The notes under the pieces are model-generated. The model worked only from the letters and a program-made list of their open reading frames with translations. It was not told where the DNA came from and did not search any database. 64,000 nucleotides of DNA from contig NZ_CP050854.1 in the NCBI RefSeq assembly GCF_017569925.1, positions 2,418,001 to 2,482,000 on the forward strand. The letters are read 5' to 3'. The translations under genes were made by a program, and so were the position numbers. The stretch's first letter is position 1. Each line of letters begins with the position of its first letter. Below are positions 19,095 through 27,065 of this stretch, in pieces. Source of the stretch: Brenneria izadpanahii (GTDB taxonomy: Bacteria > Pseudomonadota > Gammaproteobacteria > Enterobacterales > Enterobacteriaceae).

Positions 19095-19313
19095 ATGATG
19101 ATTTACGATGTTTTTGGCAGGCACATAGGGGTTGAGCGTAAAGACGAGCGTTGGCTAGTTTATCGTGTTGATTTGACAGAGCGAAAATCATCCCGACTCT
19201 ATGACGTCATCATTCCTGATGATCTTAGTGAAGCCGAAATCCTCGGCTGGTTGGATGATATTTTTCACGAAGCCGCTAACGCACGTCATCCTGAAGTAAG
19301 GAGGATTCAATAA
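19095..19313 (+). CDS. Small conserved acidic protein of unknown function
   Basis: 72 aa, MMIYDVFGRHIGVERKDERW onward, with an acidic C-terminal helix (SEAEILGWLDDIFHEAANARHP). A GGAG site precedes it. It resembles short proteins grouped as DUF7661 in gamma-proteobacteria, but I recall this only weakly. It has no signal peptide or membrane segment. Codon use looks native. It is the last intact gene before dif on this side. Confidence 0.6.
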   Translation: MMIYDVFGRHIGVERKDERWLVYRVDLTERKSSRLYDVIIPDDLSEAEILGWLDDIFHEAANARHPEVRRIQ

Positions 19314-19561
19314 GCCGTTGTGATAATCATCAGGCAACACCGGGCCAGAGCCCAGAATTGAGGCAGCATTACAGAAGCGAGTCCTGGATTCGGTAATCTT
19401 AACTTTAAATAAATATAGCTGTCAGGTTGTAAATGTTCGTATGGAATCCAGATTATCCATCACGATCTGGAGCATGGCACCGAAGAAGTGATGTTTGATT
19501 CAGCGCATCAATACGACCAATGACAGCACCGGGAATACCAGTTCCCGCCCATTCTTATCTT

Positions 19562-19589
19562 GGTACGCATAATGTATATTATGTTAAAT
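19562..19589 (+). other. dif: dif chromosome dimer resolution site
   Basis: 28 bp. XerC arm GGTACGCATAA, central hexamer TGTATA, XerD arm TTATGTTAAAT. Compared with E. coli dif only one base differs (fourth base A instead of G, in the XerC arm). XerCD act here under FtsK control to resolve chromosome dimers. KOPS octamers on either side point towards it. The orientation is as in the standard E. coli notation on the + strand. Confidence 0.97.
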
Positions 19590-19869
19590 AAACTTTATGG
19601 CAGCCTGACGCTGACACTGGACGTTGCTGGTTGGTCACTCCCCCCATTTTTAACTGAAGGCATTGCCTCATCGAACTATCCACGCGTCTTCCGATACCGT
19701 TCTGAATGCTAAGTGTGGGCCTTCGGTGCTCCTGAGATAGGAAGCAAAAAAGCAATCACATTGCAATTGCAAACCTGATAATCGCTGTCATCAGTATGAC
19801 TATCTCAGTTTCGCAGGTAAAAACCGAAAGAAACCTCACGGTAAAGTTCGCACAATAGTGTTTGCTAAA

Positions 19870-19911
19870 GAGGCCGCGCGGCCGATATCTTCACTGCGGC
19901 CTTTTCAACAT
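19870..19911. repeat. Hairpin repeat, copy 1 (AGGCCG...CGGCCTTTTCAACAT)
   Basis: AGGCCGC and GCGGCCT bracket about 18 bases and are followed by TTTCAACAT. The last 16 bases, GCGGCCTTTTCAACAT (19896-19911), recur exactly at 21927-21942 with a similar upstream arm. The hairpin plus T run resembles a terminator. The two copies flank the IS2-like element and the hydrolase fragment. Confidence 0.6.
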
Positions 19912-20111
19912 AACGAGTCGTACATTATGCGCACTAGATTTGGTTGAATGGCTCTTCCCTTCCCTATTTTACATATGACTGATTATTCAATAGATGGAAG
20001 ATTACTTATCTTTTCCTTTTCACGTGTCAAAGCGCAGATAGAATATCTAGACTGGCCCCATAGATCACCAGACACTTCGACTCTCTTAAAATAAGAGGTA
20101 GTCTTGGAACT

Positions 20112-20507
20112 ATGTTTAATACCAGTCAGAACGATAAGATGGTTGACGTGTTATCAGGGCCTGAACGGCGTCGCCGCCGTACTCCGCAGGAAAAAATTGC
20201 CATTATTCAGCAGACTATGGAACCCGGTATGACCGTGTCTCATGTCGCGCGCCTGCATGGCATCAATGCAAACCAGATATTCAAATGGCGCAAGCAATAT
20301 GAAGACGGCTCGCTGACGGCTGTTGCATCGGGCGAGGAAGTGGTGCCGGCCTCCGAGCTCGCTGCCGCCAATAAGCAAATCCGCGAGCTCCAGCGCCTTC
20401 TGGGCAAAAAGACGATGGAAGCCGAGATCCTTAAAGAGGCCGTGGAGTTCGGTCGGGCAAAAAAATGGATAGCGCATGCGCCCTTGTTGCCCGGGGACGA
20501 CGACTAA
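20112..20507 (+). CDS. insC: IS2-like orfA (InsC-type helix-turn-helix protein)
   Basis: 131 aa. [49 protein letters not shown] (residues about 16-64) is the helix-turn-helix that binds the element ends, followed by a leucine zipper ([33 protein letters not shown]) for multimer formation. It overlaps orfB by 43 bases in another frame; in IS2 a -1 slip joins the two to make the transposase. The sequence closely follows E. coli InsC and is intact. Confidence 0.92.
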   Translation: MFNTSQNDKMVDVLSGPERRRRRTPQEKIAIIQQTMEPGMTVSHVARLHGINANQIFKWRKQYEDGSLTAVASGEEVVPASELAAANKQIRELQRLLGKKTMEAEILKEAVEFGRAKKWIAHAPLLPGDDD

Positions 20508-21344
20508 CCGACGTCTGCCGGAGTATTGGTGTGTCGCGTGCGCAACTGAGCATCAGGGTTCACCGGCCATCTGACTGGCAGGATCACAGACGGCAGCCCC
20601 GTTCTGACGATACCACCGTATTGTCCCGGATAAACATGGCGGTGGCTGACCTGCCGACGTATGGTTATCGCCGTGTGTGGGCGCTGCTGCGACGGGAGTC
20701 AGAGCGGGACGGCCTGCCTGTGGTTAATGCGAAGCGGGTGTATCGCATTATGAGAACACATAATTTGCTTCTTGAACGTAAACCCGCTGCTCCTTGCCGT
20801 AAGCGGGCCCATAAGGGGCGCGGTAGCAGTAGCGGAAAGTAACCGGCGCTGGTGCTCAGATGGCTTTGAGTTCCGCTGTGATAATGGCGAAAAGCTGCGG
20901 GTGACCTTCGCGCAGGACTGCTGCGACAGGGAGATCATTGACTGGGCAGCGAGCACCGGAGGCTATGACAAAGAAACGGTGCAGGATGTCATGTTGGGTG
21001 CGGTGGAAAAACGCTTCGGAAGGCAGTTGCCAACAGAGTCGCTAGAGTGGCTGACGGATAATGGTTCAGCCTACAGGGCTCATGAAACGCGGGCGTTCGC
21101 CCGGTTGCTGGGACTGGAGCCTTGCACGACAGCAGTGCGAAGCCCGGAAAGCAACGGCATAGCAGAAAGCTTCGTGAAGACGATAAAACGGGACTACATC
21201 AGCATCATGCCGAAACCGGACAGCCAGGCAGCGGTGATGAATCTGGCGGTGGCGTTCAGTCATTACAACGAACATCATCCGCATAGTGCACTGGGATATC
21301 GCTCACCACGGGAATATATACGCAGGAAGTTATCGCAACCGTAA
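20465..21344 (+). pseudogene. insD: IS2-like orfB (InsD-type integrase domain), frameshifted
   Basis: The first part (20465 to about 20815) covers [17 protein letters not shown] through KRAHKGR. The frame then shifts by one base near 20815-20825, where GCGCGGTAGC has one G too many for GRVAVAES, and the rest reads on in another frame to 21344. With one base removed it is 292 aa, near the 301 of InsD. The DDE catalytic core is present: [27 protein letters not shown] and [19 protein letters not shown]. Since this is a +1 change, unlike the missing-base faults elsewhere, it may be true decay. Confidence 0.85.
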
Positions 21345-21381
21345 GAGAGCAAAAACGTCTGGATATATAGGGTCAAATCCA

Positions 21382-21766
21382 GTCGACAGCTTCAACAACT
21401 ATCTTGAATTATCTAAAAAACTTTGCTATCCGCGTTAGTGACGATTTTTCATATGACGAAACATCAATTCACGGAATAGATTGGTCATCTAATTATTCCA
21501 CTTCCGCCGGTAACGTTAAATGCATATCCGTGCCGTTACTAACTATGGGGATGACCGGGAGTTGGGAATATTTATCCGTAGAAACAATTTATCAAAATGC
21601 GAAAAGTCCTGATAAAAAGATTGCATTTGTAGATGGCGCTAATCATCTTTTTCAAACCTGCACTCAATGTGAAAAAAGCAAAGGACAATATGGGGATACG
21701 GCTAATACTCTATTCAACTATATAGACAAGTGGATATCTTTCCCTGGTAGGTTTGATAACTTTTAA
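21382..21766 (+). pseudogene. C-terminal piece of an alpha/beta hydrolase cut by the IS element
   Basis: The frame is open from the IS right end and reads STTILNYLKNFAIRVSDDFS, then ISVPLLTMGMTGSWEYLSVET, IAFVDGANHLFQTC and NTLFNYIDKWISFPGRF. This is the end of an alpha/beta hydrolase: the late Asp/Glu region and the His of GANHLF are where such enzymes place their last catalytic residues. The N-terminal half with the nucleophile is missing; a TTG at 21404 could start a 120-aa peptide, but there is no reason to think it is active. I do not recognise the N-terminal half on the other side of the element. Confidence 0.7.
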
Positions 21767-21900
21767 GCAATTAATAATAACACCATAGATCCCCTTGAAT
21801 AACACACCCTAGAATTGTTAGTCTAGGGCGATAAATAAGAGTTCATCGCCATTCGCCAGTCCCTCAGGGGCTTCGTCCATTTCTGCTATGCCGCCTGAAT

Positions 21901-21942
21901 AGGCCGACACAGGAAAGATTTTCGCAGCGGCCTTTTCAACAT
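21901..21942. repeat. Hairpin repeat, copy 2
   Basis: AGGCCG and CGGCCT bracket about 22 bases, followed by TTTCAACAT, the same plan and the same 16-base end as 19896-19911. It lies just past the 3' end of the DUF943 gene (stop at 21962, minus strand). Confidence 0.6.
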
Positions 21943-21961
21943 TTGAATTTTGCTGTTTTGC

Positions 21962-22354
21962 TTAAAAACTATACTGAATGTTGCCGTCACGAGTGCGCCG
22001 AATCATCATAAGAATATTTTTGTCGATGCAGTTCCGAGGAGGCTTCACATCGCTAAAGCACCGTCTGTCCTCTTTCCCTTCCTCTTTATACCCATCTCCA
22101 AAATCGTATATGGTAATGAAAAATGGCCCTTCCTCTCCATTTGGAATGTTGTATTTCTTTCTGATTTCTCCTTGATTGTGCTGCCACCAATTAATTCTGG
22201 CTGCGTCGGTAAACGGCAATCTATCTACCAGAACCTGTGCGGTATTTCCGTCATAGTGCACGGCAATAATATTTATCGCCCGGTTATTCAGAAACAGGTA
22301 ACATGCAACACTAAACAGAGCTACCAAAATTAACGCTATTAGCAATCGCATCAC
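21962..22354 (-). CDS. DUF943 family membrane-anchored protein
   Basis: 130 aa. Residues 4-26 form one N-terminal membrane helix. The rest has the DUF943 hallmarks as I know them: INIIAVHYDGNTAQVLVDRLPFTD, INWWQHNQGEIRKKYNIP and FGDGYKEEGKEDRRCFSDVKPPRNCI, with two conserved cysteines. The family is common in type VI secretion-linked and orphan loci of Enterobacterales; its function is not established. Its start overlaps the DUF3289 stop by four bases (ATGA), so the two are translationally coupled. A partner or immunity role towards DUF3289 is inference only. Confidence 0.85.
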   Translation of the reverse strand: MMRLLIALILVALFSVACYLFLNNRAINIIAVHYDGNTAQVLVDRLPFTDAARINWWQHNQGEIRKKYNIPNGEEGPFFITIYDFGDGYKEEGKEDRRCFSDVKPPRNCIDKNILMMIRRTRDGNIQYSF

Positions 22355-23196
22355 AGCCCACCTTCTATATTAATCACTGCTTCCATATTGGTAAGAAACG
22401 GATGAAAGCCAAATTTATTAAATCGTTGTAATACAAACCATATTTTAAAAAACTGAAACTGGTTGAATTTCTGTTTTCGAATATCATCAACATCCAAACC
22501 GAAATGGTCTTGACCTATGAACTTAACTCTGGCTTTCCAGCTTCTTTCTCCAACATCAAGGCTGAGTATATCTATCTTTGTGGCATGAACATCGTGAACG
22601 GTAATACCCATCCCGTTTATTTTATCGAATATAAATGAATCGAACTTTGGAAGTATTGTATCCCTAATAGCGGAATCAAGCTTATTCAGTTTGTCTTGCG
22701 GGTAGCCCCTATTGTCATAATCAATGAATAGATCAATAACTTCCTGTATAGCCAGTTTTGTGCTCTTTGATGAATTATCAGAAATAATTCGCTCCCTATA
22801 TGCAGCGTTTAACTGCATATCAGTGAATGGAGTCCCTGATTTTCTTTGAAAGTGCTTTAGCATTTGATTGATTAAATACTTATACGGACCATAAAAGGAA
22901 TAAAGAAGTGATGTAGCCTGCATTTCTTCAAATAATAACCTAGCACACTCCTGGATGCTGACTGCGTTGCCACGATGGACACCGCCATAAACCCCTGCAA
23001 ATCTGGATTGTGGGTTATCAAATGCTGTTAGTCTGGTTAATGTGTAAGGGTCAACAACATTTGATACATTCGTCAACCCAAACTCTCCTTTTAATCTATC
23101 CTCAGAAATATCGCCATAGCGCATATCGTTAGCGCCGTAATCATTAAAACTTTTCTGTGTGGTGTATATCGTCTGTGGAAATCTGGTGATAATCAT
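22351..23196 (-). CDS. DUF3289 family protein
   Basis: 281 aa, soluble, no signal peptide. The start FPQTIYTTQKSFNDYGANDMRYGDISEDRL is typical of DUF3289, as are FAGVYGGVHRGNAVSIQECARLLFEEM (about 70) and the C-terminal QDHFGLDVDDIRKQKFNQFQFFKIWFVLQRF, which look like a structured C-terminal domain. DUF3289 proteins are found near VgrG/Hcp genes and in orphan islands and are candidate type VI cargo, but activity is unproven. It is the first gene of a two-gene unit with DUF943. No VgrG, Hcp or PAAR gene is in the window. Confidence 0.85.
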   Translation of the reverse strand: MIITRFPQTIYTTQKSFNDYGANDMRYGDISEDRLKGEFGLTNVSNVVDPYTLTRLTAFDNPQSRFAGVYGGVHRGNAVSIQECARLLFEEMQATSLLYSFYGPYKYLINQMLKHFQRKSGTPFTDMQLNAAYRERIISDNSSKSTKLAIQEVIDLFIDYDNRGYPQDKLNKLDSAIRDTILPKFDSFIFDKINGMGITVHDVHATKIDILSLDVGERSWKARVKFIGQDHFGLDVDDIRKQKFNQFQFFKIWFVLQRFNKFGFHPFLTNMEAVINIEGGL

Positions 23197-23431
23197 ACCC
23201 GTTACTCCCTTAACTGATAGTTAATTAATCCATCTTTCCATAATACCTCAACAAAAAACGGGGTTCGAGGACCAGTGCAGTAAAAAAACACGTTGAGAAG
23301 CATCAAAAATCGAAATCATTAATCTCTTTTTTGCAGCTACGACCAGAACAGATCGATCATCCAGCACTCCCATCGTTGCTCTGATAACAGATAGCTAAGG
23401 GCTGCCCTGCTCCCAGGTTTCCTTGTTTCAG

Positions 23432-23872
23432 TCAAATAAGTTCCAACATTTCTAAGATGTCCTGCGGGTAAACAACCTCATGCGTTGTTCTTAGTTCTTC
23501 TGCATTCCACCAGTGATGATCGCTGATAACCTTTTTTTCATTACTGCTCCAACTGTCATTACTGATCTCATGGTTAGCCACCCGCACAACGTAAAACTTC
23601 TCCAGTGCTGCAACCATCTCACCGCTCGGTAATTTCATCTCGAAATTTCTTTGTGCAACGCACCGGCCAACATCTCTACGTACAATGCCGGTTTCTTCCA
23701 TTAGCTCTCTGATAGCTGCTTGCTCGAATGATTCGCCTTGCTCGACACCGCCGCCTGGCGTAGCCCAGTATGATTTGCCCGCCAGAGCGTCCATACTGTG
23801 TGTAAACTTAAACAATAAAACCTGTCTTAAAGAATCGACAATCAAAAGTCTGGATGCTGGCCGGGATTTCAC
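23432..23872 (-). CDS. NUDIX hydrolase
   Basis: 146 aa. The complete NUDIX box GGGVEQGESFEQAAIRELMEETGI lies at about residues 42-65 and matches GX5EX7REUXEEXGU with all metal-binding glutamates. NUDIX enzymes cleave nucleoside diphosphates linked to another group, for example oxidised dNTPs or capped compounds; the substrate is not readable. The start is GTG at 23872 with a strong AGGAG site. It stands alone, upstream of osmC but separated by over 170 bases. Confidence 0.85.
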   Translation of the reverse strand: MKSRPASRLLIVDSLRQVLLFKFTHSMDALAGKSYWATPGGGVEQGESFEQAAIRELMEETGIVRRDVGRCVAQRNFEMKLPSGEMVAALEKFYVVRVANHEISNDSWSSNEKKVISDHHWWNAEELRTTHEVVYPQDILEMLELI

Positions 23873-24045
23873 ATTATCTCCTGTTTGCTGTTAAGGCGGG
23901 GGCAAACCAATAGAGGCAGCCTAATATTCTCAGGGAAATGTTATTATATTTCAATGGATTATTTGTGATTTTTTGACGGCACGCCGAGATTATACTTATA
24001 CATCAACGTGCCATATGACGTGTTGCTGCTGTCTACGATTACGAA

Positions 24046-24474
24046 TTAATTCAACTTATATTGAAGCGTGATTTCTGCTTTGAGCAGTTGTGATACCGGG
24101 CAACCGGCTTTAGCCTTTTGGATAATTTTATCGAAGGTGGCTTCATCAATGCCGGGTAATTTTACCGTGCTATTGAGCGCGATTTTGGTAATGGCGAAGC
24201 CGCCGTCGACTTTGTCCAGCGAAACATCGGCCGTTGTATCAATTGATTCCGGCGTATGGCCTTCTTCACCAAGCATCAGCGATAGCGCCATAGAAAAACA
24301 GCCGGCGTGCGCGGCGCCGATCAGTTCTTCCGGATTGGTGCCCGGTTTTCCCTCAAAGCGCGTGTTAAAACCATATGGCTGCTGTTGCAAAGCGCCGCTC
24401 TCGGTTGAGATAGTGCCTTTCCCTTGTTTGATGTTGCCTTCCCAATGTGCCTGCCCTTTCTTATGAATGGTCAT
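24046..24474 (-). CDS. osmC: OsmC, organic hydroperoxide peroxidase
   Basis: 142 aa from the ATG at 24474, preceded by AAAGGAGC; an open frame upstream to 24531 is not needed and does not match the family. It begins MTIHKKGQAHWEGNIKQGKG, as in E. coli OsmC. The two redox cysteines are in GAAHAGCFSMALSL (about 59) and KAGCPVSQLLKAEITL (about 124). OsmC reduces organic hydroperoxides as a dimer and is induced by osmotic stress and stationary phase in E. coli. Confidence 0.95.
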   Translation of the reverse strand: MTIHKKGQAHWEGNIKQGKGTISTESGALQQQPYGFNTRFEGKPGTNPEELIGAAHAGCFSMALSLMLGEEGHTPESIDTTADVSLDKVDGGFAITKIALNSTVKLPGIDEATFDKIIQKAKAGCPVSQLLKAEITLQYKLN

Positions 24475-24777
24475 GCTAGCTCCTTTAATCGCTTCGTATT
24501 GACGCCTTGACAGACGCCGCCGCCGTGACATTCAATGCTGTCACATCTCCCTTTAACCCTAGTTCACATTCGAAAGGAAAGCCAAACCAGGGGGTGTTTC
24601 AGTCTTTAATATCTGGCATGGCCTGGTATTTCTGCTTCATTTCTTTTATGAATTGCCATTCTTTTTCTAGGTTTATTGTACGATCTCGGTTCTGGCAGGC
24701 CGTCACGCATAATTTCCTGAGCGCGCCATCATTTTCCTTTACAATGACCATTCCAGCCATTAATCAGGTCGATACTT

Positions 24778-25044
24778 ATGCCAAGACTGACGCAGAAAGA
24801 CATGACGGAGCAAGAACAACGTCAACTTAAAACCTTGCTCGATCAGGAAAGAAAAAAACGCGGCCGTCCGCTGACCAATTCTGAAAACAATCACATCAAA
24901 GATGATTATATCGATAGTCTAATGAAAGAACGGGAAGCGGCAGCCAAACAGGCTCGGGCAGAGAAGAAAAAGAATAAATTCAAGCCCGATACTTCCGCTA
25001 CCTATAGTTGGTCGTCCAATACCAATTGGCGGGGCCGTCGTTAA
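24778..25044 (+). CDS. yjbD: DUF3811 protein (YjbD-like)
   Basis: 88 aa, highly charged. RLTQKDMTEQEQRQLKTLLDQERKKRGRPLTNSENNHIKDDYIDSLMKEREAAAKQAR, then the C-terminal YSWSSNTNWRGRR, follow E. coli YjbD. It is mostly helical with a likely coiled coil in residues 45-70. The family is of unknown function. It stands alone between osmC and the YciI-like gene. Confidence 0.82.
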   Translation: MPRLTQKDMTEQEQRQLKTLLDQERKKRGRPLTNSENNHIKDDYIDSLMKEREAAAKQARAEKKKNKFKPDTSATYSWSSNTNWRGRR

Positions 25045-25102
25045 GAGTTGAATTTGGTTTACTCAGGCGCTAATCGCTATTATCACCTGAGTAAACAATT
25101 AG

Positions 25103-25387
25103 TTAGATGGTTTTTAATCCATCAAGTTCTTTGCTTGTCATCGACGGCGCAAACTCGATGATGTCATAGTTGGCGACCGCATTGAACGGATCTTCGGATA
25201 GTATCGATTCAAGAACCGAGCGCTCCATCGTTTTGGCAAAAATCACTCCGCCCGTACGCGGCACCTTTCTGCCGGAGGCAACGAACGCACCCTGCGCATA
25301 GTATTTTTTTAACCATGCGATATGCTCTTCCAGATGCGCTTCCACCGTTTCAATGGGTTGATGATAAGTAAGACTAATTATGAACAT
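25103..25387 (-). CDS. YciI-like protein
   Basis: 94 aa. It has the ferredoxin-like YciI/dimeric alpha-beta barrel pattern: FIISLTYHQPIETVEAHLEEHIAWLKKYYAQGAFVASGRKVPRTGG, with the conserved His of HxxWL near residue 22, then DPFNAVANYDIIEF. The family is related to muconolactone isomerase-like and Asp-His catalytic proteins; the true activity is mostly unknown. It is not next to a tonB- or intracellular septation-type yciI locus, so I give no gene symbol. Confidence 0.78.
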   Translation of the reverse strand: MFIISLTYHQPIETVEAHLEEHIAWLKKYYAQGAFVASGRKVPRTGGVIFAKTMERSVLESILSEDPFNAVANYDIIEFAPSMTSKELDGLKTI

Positions 25388-25643
25388 CGGTTATCCTTTC
25401 GCAATACAAAAAAGCGTTGCATATTAACGCAAAGAGCACGCCGTTGACATAGATAAAACCCGGCCGGTCGTCCCTTTCATCGTCGTTCGAATCTTGCTTA
25501 TTCATCATCTATGCCGCAAATATTTACCAGTTTTGCCCCTTCTTTAAGCATTTGATTCGCCATCATTGGCACTAGAGTATAGCCTGTCGCAGATTACACA
25601 CTATTTTCTGCCCTAGGTATCTATTACAAAAGGTCTCTTTTGC
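25388..25643. promoter_or_regulatory. Upstream region of the srfABC operon
   Basis: About 250 bases between the divergent YciI-like gene and srfA, which must carry the srf promoter. AAAAGG at 25628-25633 is about ten bases before the GTG start at 25644. I cannot name an operator. Confidence 0.4.
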
Positions 25644-27065
25644 GTGACAAAATTATTTTTACGTAGCGGGAGTTTGGATGATTTTCTGGCTCTAGGTGAA
25701 AATGGACAGCCAGTTTATGCATCAGCACTTCAGTTACGGGAAACTTTACGTCTCAGAAAACAGCAACGGATTGCGGAATGTTTGGCTATCCCTCAACCCA
25801 ACGAAAATGGCGATCGTATTGACTGGTATTCGCCAATTGCAGGCAAGATAACATCCTGGATCGCTGCAAGCGAAGATGAACGAGCCGCCGCGCTGAAACT
25901 ATTGGAAACCTATCAATCCGCTGTGGCTGAAATTAGCCAGCGGGCGCAAAACGCGGAAAAACCCGGCCAGAAACTTTTTGGCGTGCTGTTGGCGAAAGCG
26001 ATACAGTTCCCCGGACCGAATCACGTTTATCTGGTTGACGGTAAACCGGTCTTGACCTTTTGGGGATTTGTCAATCTTGATAAAAAATCCCGCGCCGACG
26101 CGCTAGATTGCTTGCGTCTGGTCGAGAAAGCGGCGGAACCAGCCCTCTCTCCTGTCTCTGCTTATGCTGAGCCTCCGGCCGAACCGGTAGCGCCAGAGCC
26201 GAAACCTGCGGTGAAACCAGAACCCATTCCTGAGCCTGAAGCCGTTGCGGCGGCGCCTCGCAACAGTCAATGGCGACGCTTGTGGTGGCTATTCCCCGCC
26301 GCCGCGCTGTTGGCGGTTTTAGCGCTACAGATCCGGGGATGGCTCTCACATCAGAACGAGGCGCCGGAGCCGCCGGCGTTGACCGCAGCGATAAAACCGG
26401 AAAAACGCGTGTTGCCGGCCTCTTCGACCACTCCTCAAGAAACAGAGCCGAAGCCGCAGGCGGAGAGCGATGCCGAGACGGTAGCGCCGCCAGAGGCTGA
26501 ACCGCCCAAACCTGTTGCCGCGCCCACTGAAGCGGCTAATCCTGACGTTGCGCAGCCGGAGCCCGCTGCGGCGCCGGTCGAAACGCCTCCCCCGGCGGCG
26601 AATACCGAGCCTAAAGCGATCGCCGCTGAAGCCCCGGCCCCTGTTGAAACGCCCGCCGCGCCGCCCGCCAAGGCCAGTAAAGATGAATTGGTCATGCCTG
26701 CGGATGCGGTGAGAATGGGCTCGGTCAACTTCCTTAACGGAAACTGGCGCGTGTCGATAGACGCTAAAACCCCGGTTACCGGCCGGCCGCCGAGTCTGAT
26801 ATATCAGATTAAAAATGGCAGAGGAACGGCAAGAATTACTCATGGCGATGGCGTCACTTGCCGGACGGATATTGAAGCTGGGCTGATGAGTTCCGGTAAC
26901 CTGGTCATCAATAGCCGATATAGAGCGCGATGCAGTGATAATACCCGATACCAGATGCCGGAAATCGTATGTAAACAAGGTACGGCAGGCGGCGCCGCAG
27001 AGTGTACCGGTCGCTATAACGCTGATGCGGTCTTCCCTATGACGATAAAGCGCGAGAGTAAATGA
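25644..27065 (+). CDS. srfA: SrfA-like protein, membrane-anchored, first gene of srfABC
   Basis: 473 aa, GTG start at 25644. A cytoplasmic N-terminal domain (1-160) is followed by a Pro/Glu/Ala-rich stretch (163-205), one membrane helix (about 213-234, LWWLFPAAALLAVLALQIRGWL), a long Pro/Ala/Glu linker (about 237-345) and a C-terminal beta-rich domain (about 350-473) with four cysteines (CRTDIEAG, RCSDN, VCKQG, ECTG), suited to disulfides in the periplasm. The linker is long enough to cross the periplasm. The gene overlaps srfB by four bases (ATGA). In Salmonella the srf genes were named as SsrB-regulated factors; a molecular function is not known. Confidence 0.82.
   Translation: MTKLFLRSGSLDDFLALGENGQPVYASALQLRETLRLRKQQRIAECLAIPQPNENGDRIDWYSPIAGKITSWIAASEDERAAALKLLETYQSAVAEISQRAQNAEKPGQKLFGVLLAKAIQFPGPNHVYLVDGKPVLTFWGFVNLDKKSRADALDCLRLVEKAAEPALSPVSAYAEPPAEPVAPEPKPAVKPEPIPEPEAVAAAPRNSQWRRLWWLFPAAALLAVLALQIRGWLSHQNEAPEPPALTAAIKPEKRVLPASSTTPQETEPKPQAESDAETVAPPEAEPPKPVAAPTEAANPDVAQPEPAAAPVETPPPAANTEPKAIAAEAPAPVETPAAPPAKASKDELVMPADAVRMGSVNFLNGNWRVSIDAKTPVTGRPPSLIYQIKNGRGTARITHGDGVTCRTDIEAGLMSSGNLVINSRYRARCSDNTRYQMPEIVCKQGTAGGAAECTGRYNADAVFPMTIKRESK

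Larger units (their letters stand above)
19314..20047. other. Gene-free terminus region containing dif
   Basis: Over 700 bases without a supported gene. It holds the dif site (19562-19589). Around 19738-19860 one frame stays open over about 40 codons (QSHCNCKPDNRCHQYDYL and onward) and looks like a decayed gene, but I cannot name it. A hairpin ending GCGGCCTTTTCAACAT (19870-19911) recurs at 21901-21942. The left end of the IS2-like element is at 20048. Confidence 0.6.
20048..21381 (+). mobile_element. IS2-like element (IS3 family)
   Basis: About 1334 bp, against 1331 for IS2. The left end TAGACTGGCCCCATAGATC and the right end (reverse) TGGATTTGACCCTATATATC match the ends of IS2, and both continue into CCAGAC. 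orfA and orfB overlap in the arrangement used for programmed frameshifting. Flanks ATATC on the left and GTCGA on the right are not a 5-bp duplication, so one side has probably been lost or rearranged. orfB carries a frame break, so this copy should not move by itself. Confidence 0.88.

Noticed and set aside
19314..21381. An integrated phage or plasmid using dif
   Set aside because: Only one dif is seen, with no phage genes and no second copy of the site; only an IS element is present.
26346..26978. Arg/Gly-rich 210-codon minus frame inside srfA
   Set aside because: It is the complement of the Pro/Ala-coding linker and has no independent support.
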